The notes under the pieces are model-generated. The model made no database searches, was not told the origin of the DNA, and saw nothing but the letters and a program-made list of their open reading frames with translations. Positions 36,116 through 43,106 of a stretch of 64,000 nt of DNA are shown here, piece by piece (the stretch's first letter is position 1; every line of letters begins with the position of its first letter). The DNA comes from Pseudomonadota bacterium. Lineage in GTDB: Bacteria > Pseudomonadota > Gammaproteobacteria > Burkholderiales > Burkholderiaceae_E. Position numbers and translations under genes: made by a program. The stretch is from contig JAKPAM010000069.1 in assembly GCA_029779435.1 (NCBI GenBank), positions 62,001 through 126,000 on the forward strand, given 5' to 3'.

Positions 36116-37234
36116 TCACCCGCGCCGGGCGCCGAACCACTCGGCGTAGCGGTGCGAGCCGCCGTTGTCGGCGATCTTCAGGATGCCGTCGATCTCGGGC
36201 TCGCTCAGCGAATGGCCGTACCAGTCGCGATAGCGGTCGACCAGCGCCGCGCGCAAGTCCAGGCGCGGGCCGGCCGGATCGCAGACGCCCTGCAGCCAGC
36301 GCAGCGCCAGCGGTGATTCCTGGCTCGGCGGATCCCAGCGGAATCCGCCGCGCGGGAAGGCATAGACGCGCCGCTCGCGCACCGCGCGCAGCGACGCCAG
36401 CCGGCTGTCCGCCTGGACGGCGGCGGGCGTCAGTCCGGGTTCGAAGTTGTTCAGCAGCAGGATGTCGGGGTTCCACGCCATCAGTTGCTCGACGTTGATC
36501 GGCGTGAAGCCCGGCAGCGTGCCCGCCGGGTTGCGCGCGCCGATGCGGCGGATGTCGCTGTCCATGCTGGTGCCCTGTCCGGCGACGACCAGCGCGCTGC
36601 GCAGGCGTTGGAAATAGACGGCGCTCGGGCGGCCCGCGTCGGGCACGGCCCGCCCCTGACGCGCGATGTCGGCCAGTGCCTCGTCGAACTCGCGCGCCAG
36701 CCGGTCCCCGCGTTCGGCCTTGCCCAGCGCCTGGCCGATCAGCCGCAGCCAGTCGCCGGCCAGCGCGCTGTCGCCATAGCGCAGCGTCAGCACGGGCAGG
36801 CCCGCCGCGGCGATCGGCCGTACGATCGCGTCGCCGCGATCGCCCCATTGAACGACCAGGTCGGGGCGCGCGGCGAGCAGCGCCTCGACGTTCGGCGCGA
36901 AGTTCTCGCTCGCCACGTCGGACGGCACGCGCATCGCCGCCGGAAACATCCTGCCCAGCAGGCCGGCCGTCAGGTCGTCGCGCGAGGCCGGGTTCATGCC
37001 CGCCAGCCGTTCGGCGCCGCCATCCACGCACAGGATCATCGAGGCGGCCGGGATCGTGATCGCCACGATGCGACGCACCACCGGCGGCAGTTCGACCGTC
37101 CGCCCTGTCTGGTCGGTGATCCGCCGCGCTGCCGCGGCGGCATGGGCACGGCCGGCCAGCGGCGCCAGCGCGGCGCAAGCGGGCAGCCCGATCGCCAGCG
37201 CGCGGCGACGCGCGGCAGGGGTAAGTCTCGTCAT
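36116..37234 (-). CDS. Periplasmic binding protein of a FecB/BtuF-type ABC importer
   Basis: A 372-residue binding protein of cluster A helical type. A signal peptide (TPAARRRALAIGLPACAALA, cleaved near GRAHA) precedes RITDQTGRTVELPPVVRRIV, the typical first strand. Later segments are FAPNVEALLAARPDLVVQWG and NVEQLMAWNPDILLLNN. ATG 37234 has GGGGAGG upstream. The family delivers iron-siderophores, haem or cobalamin to FecCD-type permeases. It lies 16 bp after the TonB receptor stop, in one operon with it. Confidence 0.92.
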   Translation of the reverse strand: MTRLTPAARRRALAIGLPACAALAPLAGRAHAAAAARRITDQTGRTVELPPVVRRIVAITIPAASMILCVDGGAERLAGMNPASRDDLTAGLLGRMFPAAMRVPSDVASENFAPNVEALLAARPDLVVQWGDRGDAIVRPIAAAGLPVLTLRYGDSALAGDWLRLIGQALGKAERGDRLAREFDEALADIARQGRAVPDAGRPSAVYFQRLRSALVVAGQGTSMDSDIRRIGARNPAGTLPGFTPINVEQLMAWNPDILLLNNFEPGLTPAAVQADSRLASLRAVRERRVYAFPRGGFRWDPPSQESPLALRWLQGVCDPAGPRLDLRAALVDRYRDWYGHSLSEPEIDGILKIADNGGSHRYAEWFGARRG

Positions 37235-37250
37235 CAAGGCCTCCCCGTCC

Positions 37251-39542
37251 TTAGTAGTTCGACGACAGCTTGAGCACGAACGCGCGGCCCGGCTCGACCA
37301 GCGGATTGCCGACCAGGCCCGCCGGATAGGCCATGCTCTGCGCGACGGTCGGATTGCGTCCGGCGCGATCGAACAGGTTCTCGATGCCGGCGACGGCGCG
37401 CCAGCCCTTCCAGTCGGATCCGATCCAGCGGGCCAGGTCGAAGCCCGCGTAGACGTCGACGATCGCGTAGCTGGCGGTCGCCCGCTCCTGCGCGGGGTCG
37501 ATGCGCGTCTTGCCCTTGTAGGCGCGGACCACGCTCTCGCCGTACCAGCCCTGCGGCGCGTCGTAGCGCAGGCCGACGAGGGCCACCCAGGGGGCGATCT
37601 CGACCAGCGGCGTGCCGGTCGTGCGGTCCGTCCCGCGGGTGCCGGTCAGCGCATGGCGGACCCGCCACTGCCGGGCGAACTGCCAGTGGCCTTCGACCTC
37701 GAGTCCCTGCATCTCGGCCCGCCCGACGTTGCGGCGCTGGTAGAGCGTCGGGTCGATCATCGCCAGCGTGATCAGGTTCGTGTACCGGGTGCGATAAGCG
37801 GTGACGGACAGGCGGTGCGAGGGACCGCTCCAGCGCGCGCCGGCCTCGATCGTCGTGCTCTTCTCGGGTTCCAGGTCCGGCGAGGCCAGCGTCACGATCG
37901 TGCCGGCCGCGCCGGTCAGCGTACGATCCTGCCCCGACGGGGCGCGGAAGCCCCGGCCGATGTTGGCGACGAGTTGCCAATCCGGCGTCAGCCGATGGAT
38001 CGCGCCCAGGTTGCCGGTGACGGCGGAGTTCGTCACGTTGCCGACGCGCGCGAAGGTCTGCTGCAGCAGCGCGCTTTCATTGGCCAGCGGCGTCTTGTCG
38101 ATGTCGGTGCGCAGCCAGTCGTAGCGCAGCGTGCCGGCCAGCGACCAGCGATCGTTCAGCGTCCATTCGTCGTTGACGAAAACGCCCGCGTTGGTCGTCG
38201 TCGAGCCCCGGTCCATCCGTGTCGGCGGCGTGCTGGCCAGGATCGCGCCGGTGGCCGGGGACAGGCGCCGCGTATCGGCGACCCGTCCGTAGAACTGCTC
38301 GCGGAAGAAGTCGACGCCATAAGTGAGCACGTGACGATCGATCGCCTTCAGGCCGATCGCGTGCCCGCCGAACACGGTCGGCGTGTCGACCCGCAGATGG
38401 GTGTCGACGGTGACCGCCGCGTTGGTGCGGTTGGTCTGGTGGATGTGCGTGTCGAACTTGCGCACGTACAGCGCCGCGTCCAGCTTGTCGGCCAGCGCGC
38501 CCAGGTTGCGGCGTTCATAAGCGAGGCGCAGGTACTTCTCCTCGATCGGATCCTCGCGGACCTCCTGCCACGGCATGCCCGGCGCCGCGCCCAGGCCGCC
38601 GGCGCGTTCGGTCGACACGCGCTGGTAGCGGGCGGACAGCTCCACGCGCGAATCGGCATCCGGACGATAGCCGACGACGAAGTCCATGCCGCGCGATTCG
38701 AAACCGCTGTTCAGCGCGCGGCCCAGCGGCGTGCGGTAGTCGCCGGCCTCGCGCGCATGCGCGCCGACCAGCACGTCGAAACCGTTGCCGCCGCCGATCA
38801 ATTCGGCCCGGCCGCCGACCATGTCGTTGACGCTGTTCATCTCGAACGAACGCAGCGTGGGTTTGAGCGTGAACGCCTGGTTCGGGTCGACGCGCGCGCG
38901 TCGCGTGACGACGTTGACGACGCCGTTCATCGCGTCGGCGCCGTACAGGCCCGATGCGGCGCCCCGGATCACTTCGATGCGCTCGATCGCCGCCGGATCG
39001 AACATATTGAACTCGAGCGTGTTGCGGCCGCGGTAGCGGTCGCCGTCGACGGTCAGCACCGAGCGCGTGATGTTCGAGTTGAAGCCTCGCATCACGATCT
39101 GGCCGCCGAGGCCGCCGGTCCGCGCGAACTGGATGCCGGGCGTCTCGGCCAGCAGCGACTGGATGCCGGCCGTGCCCACGGCGTCGCGCAGCCGCTGCGC
39201 GTCGACGACGCTGATCGCTCGCGTCGAGTCCTCGGCGACGACGCCGGTGCGTGCCGCCGTGACCTCGACCGTCGGCAGATCGTTGAAGGGCGTGTCGGCC
39301 GTGGCTGTGGCTTCGGCGGACGGAGGGGTCCTCGCGGACTGGGCGATTGCGGAGGCGGAGCAGGCGAGCGAGCCGGCCGAAGCGATCGCGGCGAGGGTCG
39401 ACCGCAGGCGGGCGGAGGAAGACGGGTGCGGCGAGGCGCCGCAACGGGGCGTGAAGGCTTTCAAGGCAGGGTATTCCGACGAAGACCGGCCACGCTCACT
39501 GCGATGCGCCGGTTGTATACAATGAGAATCATTCGTATTCAT
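37251..39542 (-). CDS. TonB-dependent outer-membrane receptor
   Basis: A receptor of up to 763 residues for active uptake across the outer membrane, powered by TonB. The plug domain follows a TonB-box-like TVEVTAAR and contains VSVVDAQRLRD, VMRGFNSNITRSVLTVDGDR and EVIRGAASGLYGADAMNGVVN. The 22-strand barrel ends in FVLKLSSNY with a C-terminal aromatic. ATG 39542 overlaps a Fur-like box; a TTG at 39464 would give a conventional signal peptide (KAFTPRCGASP up to SASAIAQSA) and leave that box upstream, so the shorter form may be real. BtuB-like, siderophore and haem receptors are all possible. Confidence 0.95.
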   Translation of the reverse strand: MNTNDSHCIQPAHRSERGRSSSEYPALKAFTPRCGASPHPSSSARLRSTLAAIASAGSLACSASAIAQSARTPPSAEATATADTPFNDLPTVEVTAARTGVVAEDSTRAISVVDAQRLRDAVGTAGIQSLLAETPGIQFARTGGLGGQIVMRGFNSNITRSVLTVDGDRYRGRNTLEFNMFDPAAIERIEVIRGAASGLYGADAMNGVVNVVTRRARVDPNQAFTLKPTLRSFEMNSVNDMVGGRAELIGGGNGFDVLVGAHAREAGDYRTPLGRALNSGFESRGMDFVVGYRPDADSRVELSARYQRVSTERAGGLGAAPGMPWQEVREDPIEEKYLRLAYERRNLGALADKLDAALYVRKFDTHIHQTNRTNAAVTVDTHLRVDTPTVFGGHAIGLKAIDRHVLTYGVDFFREQFYGRVADTRRLSPATGAILASTPPTRMDRGSTTTNAGVFVNDEWTLNDRWSLAGTLRYDWLRTDIDKTPLANESALLQQTFARVGNVTNSAVTGNLGAIHRLTPDWQLVANIGRGFRAPSGQDRTLTGAAGTIVTLASPDLEPEKSTTIEAGARWSGPSHRLSVTAYRTRYTNLITLAMIDPTLYQRRNVGRAEMQGLEVEGHWQFARQWRVRHALTGTRGTDRTTGTPLVEIAPWVALVGLRYDAPQGWYGESVVRAYKGKTRIDPAQERATASYAIVDVYAGFDLARWIGSDWKGWRAVAGIENLFDRAGRNPTVAQSMAYPAGLVGNPLVEPGRAFVLKLSSNY
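39518..39536. promoter_or_regulatory. Putative Fur box between TonB receptor and Crp/Fnr gene
   Basis: The 19-bp site centred on GAGAATCATT matches about 13 of 19 positions of the Fur consensus GATAATGATAATCATTATC. It is followed by TATTC-ATAAA-GAATA, a 5-bp inverted repeat at 39536-39550. The AT-rich block stands out in GC-rich surroundings. Iron-Fur would repress the receptor/ABC operon and possibly the divergent regulator. Confidence 0.6.
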
Positions 39543-39552
39543 AAAGAATAGA

Positions 39553-40338
39553 ATGCCTGCCGCCCAACCCCCAATGACATATGTCAACGCCGGTTCGCTC
39601 GCATCGCAGCCCGCGTCATCGACGCCGACGCCGCCGATCGCGATGCGCTTGCTCAGGGACCATCCGCAGTTCGAGGGGGTGACGCTGGCGATGCTGGCGC
39701 GCGAGATCGAGGCGCCGCTGCGCGTCGACGCGCGTGATGGCGATTTCCTGGTCCGCGAGCGCGATAGCGCGACGCACTGGTTCGCGATCGAGCGCGGCGG
39801 CGTCGACATGCTGCGCTACGCCAGCGATGGACAGGAGCGGATCTTTCACCAGTTCCACGCCGGCGATCTGGTGGCCGACATGGTGATGTTCATGCCGCAC
39901 GGCCGCTATCCGATGAACGCCCGCGCGAACGGCGACGTGGTGGCCTGGCGGTTCACGCGCGCATCGATCTGGCGCTTGTGCGAATCCCATGCCCCGCTGG
40001 CCCTGCGCATGCTGCAGCGGGTCGCGCAGCGGCTGTTCGAACGGGTCAACGAACTCGATTGGATGGCCGGCAGTTCGGCCGCGCAGCACCTGGCCGCCTA
40101 CCTGCTCGATCTGTCGCAACGGCAGGCCGGCAAGCGGGTGATGCTGCCGGTCAGCCAGCGCCAGCTCGCCGCGATGTTCGGCATCCGGGCCGAGACGCTG
40201 AGCCGATTGTTATCGGACTGGTGCGCTAGCGGGCATTTGCGGCGTGACGGAAAGGGATGGGTGTTGCGTGACGTGGCCTGGCTCGCGCAGGTCGCGGGCC
40301 CCGCCTGGCAGTTCCGATCGGAGGATGCCGCGACCTAG
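39553..40338 (+). CDS. Crp/Fnr family transcriptional regulator
   Basis: A 261-residue regulator. The cNMP-binding beta-roll domain occupies about 60-165 (HWFAIERGGVDML, FHAGDLVADMVMF). A long helix precedes the C-terminal winged HTH (RQLAAMFGIRAETLSRLL). The Fnr-type Fe-S cysteines are not obvious, so it is probably an effector-binding regulator of the CooA/FixK-like kind. Its ATG is only 10 bp from the receptor start on the other strand; ATGs at 39574 or 39643 are more realistic starts. It is the prime candidate to control the divergent uptake operon. Its TAG stop is shared with the foldback element. Confidence 0.93.
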   Translation: MPAAQPPMTYVNAGSLASQPASSTPTPPIAMRLLRDHPQFEGVTLAMLAREIEAPLRVDARDGDFLVRERDSATHWFAIERGGVDMLRYASDGQERIFHQFHAGDLVADMVMFMPHGRYPMNARANGDVVAWRFTRASIWRLCESHAPLALRMLQRVAQRLFERVNELDWMAGSSAAQHLAAYLLDLSQRQAGKRVMLPVSQRQLAAMFGIRAETLSRLLSDWCASGHLRRDGKGWVLRDVAWLAQVAGPAWQFRSEDAAT

Positions 40339-40499
40339 TGTCGTGTTCCAGAAGTTCGCTGAACAAATCCGCCGAGAATCAGCGCCATGCCGCGTTGCAA
40401 ATCCTCGCGATACCTCGGTATCGCTGCGGTTTGCGCCTTGCCTGGCCCTGATTTCGGCAGATTTTCTTATTCAGCGAACTTCTGGAACACGACACTAGG
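40334..40499. repeat. 166-bp foldback palindrome (MITE-like element)
   Basis: The ends are a perfect 30-bp inverted repeat starting CCTAGTGTCGTGTTCCAGAA and reading back from 40499. The interior continues as an imperfect inverted repeat to a central CGATACC-TC-GGTATCG at 40408-40423, so the whole element folds on itself. The outermost bases contain CTAG, which may be the target site. It encodes nothing. Its left end supplies the stop codon of the Crp/Fnr gene. The remaining 40500-40652 up to the next gene holds nothing I recognise. Confidence 0.85.
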
Positions 40500-40652
40500 T
40501 GTGGATTCCACTCACGTCGTTCACGGGCCGAGGGGCGGGGTCGATCTTGGCGTTGACAGGCCCTCGCATCGCCGGGGACCGAGAAGGGTGCCGCGCCGCG
40601 TGCGTCGACATCGCGCTGTCCGCCGTGCCGTCGCGGCGCTATCATCGCGCGG

Positions 40653-41777
40653 ATGTCCGCTCCCTCTTCTCATCCCGCATCGGCCGCGGCGTCGTCCGTC
40701 GATCAGGCCGCCATCGAAATGGCCTGGCAGCTCTGCCTGGCGCTGGTCGGCCAGCGCCGGCGACGCATCGAACCCGACGAAGGCGAGTACCGCCTGCACG
40801 AGGCCGCTGGCGCGGCGCCCGAACTTCGGTTGACCGAGCCCGGGGATCCGCACGCCGTCGCGCGCTGGCTGCGCGCCACGGGCTGGCAGGTGGCGCCGAC
40901 CTGGCCGCCGGCCGCCGTCGAACTGCTGAATCTCTATTGGCCGATGCTGGCCGCGCCTCAGCCGGCCGCGCCTCAGCCGGCCGCGCCTCAGCCGGCCGCA
41001 CCTCAGCCGGCCGCACCTCAGCCGGCCACGCCTCAGCCGGCCGCACCGCGAGGGATCGCGATCGCCCAGTTGTCCCAGAGCCTGGACGGGTGGATCGCCA
41101 CGCGCGACGGCGATGCCTCGGTGCTGCTGAGCATCGCGCTGCACCGCCACCGGCTGCGCCTGCGCGCATTGGCCGACGCGATCGTCATCGGTGCATCGAT
41201 GGCGGCGGCCGATGATCCGGCGCTGCGCGAGGACGCCGGTCCGCAAGACGGCTTGCCGATGCGCATCGTGCTCGACCCGACGGCGCGCGTGTCGCCGTCG
41301 CTGGCCCTGTTCAACGATGCGCGCGCGCCGGCGATCATCGTATGCGGTGCCGACCACCAGCGCCTGGCCGAATCCCGCTGGGGCAAGGGCCGCGTGATCG
41401 GCGTGCCGGTGATCAAGCGACGCCTGGACCTGAAGACGCTGCTCGCCCGGCTGCGCGAGCGCGAACTGGACGTCGTGCTGGTCGAGGGAGGCGGGTCGAC
41501 GATCGCGCACTTCCTGGAAGCCCGGTGCCTCGATCGCCTGCATCTGGCGCAGACCGGCGTACTGCTGGGCAGCGGGCGCGAAGGGCTGCATTCGCTGGGT
41601 TCGGCGGTGTCCCCGCACGAGCCGCAGCGCCCCGACGCGCGTCTCTACCGGATCGGCGACGACCTGATGTGGGACTGCGATCTACGCGCACCCGCCAAGT
41701 CGCGATCCGCCGGTGATGGCGAGCGGCGGGCGGCCGCTCGACTCGTGGTGCCCGGCGAGTTCATGCGGATCGCTTGA
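40653..41777 (+). CDS. RibD C-terminal domain (dihydrofolate-reductase-like) reductase
   Basis: A 374-residue protein. Residues about 130-355 resemble the pyrimidine reductase half of RibD, which has a DHFR-like fold using NADPH: AQLSQSLDGWIATRDG, ADAIVIGASMAAADDPAL, RIVLDPTARV, VVLVEGGGSTIAHFLEA. The N-terminal 100 residues are unrelated to the RibD deaminase and are followed by six APQPA repeats as a flexible linker. It therefore looks like a paralogue of RibD_C proteins with a different N-terminal domain. It may act on a pteridine or riboflavin intermediate, but no rib genes are adjacent. Confidence 0.85.
   Translation: MSAPSSHPASAAASSVDQAAIEMAWQLCLALVGQRRRRIEPDEGEYRLHEAAGAAPELRLTEPGDPHAVARWLRATGWQVAPTWPPAAVELLNLYWPMLAAPQPAAPQPAAPQPAAPQPAAPQPATPQPAAPRGIAIAQLSQSLDGWIATRDGDASVLLSIALHRHRLRLRALADAIVIGASMAAADDPALREDAGPQDGLPMRIVLDPTARVSPSLALFNDARAPAIIVCGADHQRLAESRWGKGRVIGVPVIKRRLDLKTLLARLRERELDVVLVEGGGSTIAHFLEARCLDRLHLAQTGVLLGSGREGLHSLGSAVSPHEPQRPDARLYRIGDDLMWDCDLRAPAKSRSAGDGERRAAARLVVPGEFMRIA
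40951..41040 (+). repeat. Six tandem 15-bp repeats in the RibD-like gene
   Basis: Units of CCGCGCCTCAGCCGG, with only a few third-position-like changes in copies 4-6, encode the Ala-Pro-Gln-Pro-Ala linker. Since the unit is a multiple of three, expansion or contraction alters only linker length. Confidence 0.9.
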
Positions 41778-41810
41778 GACGCTTCGCCGAGGCCTTATCG
41801 GGCCTCATCA

Positions 41811-41867
41811 CGAGGGTTAACCCTCGATTCGAAGTTTGAAACTGCCCCGCCCCCAGAAAGTTTGAAA
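41811..41867. promoter_or_regulatory. Palindrome and paired direct repeats upstream of the adh-car operon
   Basis: The perfect palindrome CGAGGGTTAACCCTCG (41811-41826) is followed by two direct repeats AAGTTTGAAA at 41832-41841 and 41858-41867, 26 bp apart. The 182-bp intergenic region is otherwise featureless and ends in a strong ribosome site (CTAGGAGG) for the dehydrogenase gene. These look like binding sites of a regulator of the dehydrogenase/reductase pair. No regulator gene is adjacent. Confidence 0.5.
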
Positions 41868-41958
41868 TTCCTATACGCTGCCAGCGTTGAGGAGACATCG
41901 ACGCGGGTCCGGCGTTTCGGCGGCGGCACCCCGTCCACCAAATTTCTAGGAGGGCTGG

Positions 41959-43041
41959 ATGAGCCGGGCAATCGGTTACGCGGCGCAGGGCGCCGACACT
42001 CCCATGACGGCGTTCCATTTCGAGCGCCGTGACCTGCGACCCGACGACGTCGCGATCGACATCCTTTATTGCGGTGTCTGCCATTCCGACTTGCACCAGG
42101 TCCGCAACGACTGGAAGAACACGCTGTATCCGTCCCTGCCGGGTCACGAGATCGTGGGACGCGTCACCGCGGTCGGTTCGGACGTCGGGCGATTCAAGCC
42201 TGGCCAGATGGTGGCGGTCGGCTGCCTCGTCGACAGCTGCATGAAATGCGAGCCGTGCTGTGGAGGGCAGGAGCAATACTGCTCGCACTTCCCGACGATG
42301 ACCTACAACAGCAAGGACCGGCGGGATGGCCAGCCGACCCTGGGCGGCTACTCGGATCACATCGTCGTCCGCGATCATTTCGTGCTGAGCCTGCCCGATG
42401 GGCTCGATCCGAAGCGAGCCGCGCCGCTGCTGTGCGCCGGCATCACCACGTGGGCGCCGTTGCGCCGCAGGAAGGTCGGCCCGGGCAGCCGCGTCGCGAT
42501 CGCCGGGCTCGGCGGGCTCGGCCACATGGGCGTGAAGCTGGCGGCCGGTCTGGGCGCCGATGTGACGGTGCTGACCACGTCGCCCTCGAAAGAGGCCGAT
42601 GCGCTCGCGTTGGGGGCTCATCGGGTGCTGATCACCAAGGACAAGGCCGCGATGAAGCAGGCCACCGCGTCCTTCGACCTGGTGCTGGACACCATTCCGG
42701 TCGCCCATGACGTGAAGCCCTACCTGCATCTGCTGAAGGTCCATGGGGTACACGCGATCGTCGGTGCGATCGATGTCCTGCCGCCGGTGAACAGCATGCT
42801 GCTGGTGGCCTGGCAAAGGTCCTTGGAGGGGTCGATGATCGGCGGCATCGCCGAGACCCAGGAACTGCTCGATTTCTGTGCCGAGAAGAACATTCTTCCC
42901 GAAACGGAGACCATCGATATGCAGGACATCAACGAGGCATTCGAGCGGATGCTGAAATCGGACGTCAAGTATCGATTCGTGATCGATATGGCCTCGTTGA
43001 AGCGGGAATTTCCCGATGACAAGAGCCGCATCTCGGCGTAG
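41959..43041 (+). CDS. NAD(P)-dependent zinc alcohol dehydrogenase (cinnamyl-alcohol/YahK-like)
   Basis: A 360-residue medium-chain dehydrogenase. The catalytic zinc ligands are Cys in YCGVCHSD and His in PGHEIVG. The structural-zinc cysteines are in CMKCEPCCGGQEQYC, the nucleotide-binding motif is GLGGLGHMG, and the GGIAETQE and NEAFERM regions mark the CAD/YahK subfamily. Such enzymes prefer NADPH and reduce aromatic and aliphatic aldehydes to alcohols. It lies 65 bp before a carboxylic acid reductase gene, so it probably reduces the aldehyde that enzyme releases. RBS CTAGGAGG precedes ATG 41959. Confidence 0.95.
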   Translation: MSRAIGYAAQGADTPMTAFHFERRDLRPDDVAIDILYCGVCHSDLHQVRNDWKNTLYPSLPGHEIVGRVTAVGSDVGRFKPGQMVAVGCLVDSCMKCEPCCGGQEQYCSHFPTMTYNSKDRRDGQPTLGGYSDHIVVRDHFVLSLPDGLDPKRAAPLLCAGITTWAPLRRRKVGPGSRVAIAGLGGLGHMGVKLAAGLGADVTVLTTSPSKEADALALGAHRVLITKDKAAMKQATASFDLVLDTIPVAHDVKPYLHLLKVHGVHAIVGAIDVLPPVNSMLLVAWQRSLEGSMIGGIAETQELLDFCAEKNILPETETIDMQDINEAFERMLKSDVKYRFVIDMASLKREFPDDKSRISA

Positions 43042-43106
43042 GGTCGCCGATGCTCGACATAGGCCGACAGCCAGTCAAAGCCGATATTACCCAGGAGACG
43101 ACAAAG

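Noticed and set aside
34276-37178. Very long minus-strand frames that would fuse the permease, ATPase and binding-protein genes
   Set aside because: They pass through non-conserved Arg-rich translation in the wrong frame. Motifs give three normal-sized proteins with short overlaps.
40951-41040. Six 15-bp repeats that might suggest a CRISPR array
   Set aside because: The units are directly adjacent with no spacers, and they encode an in-frame linker.
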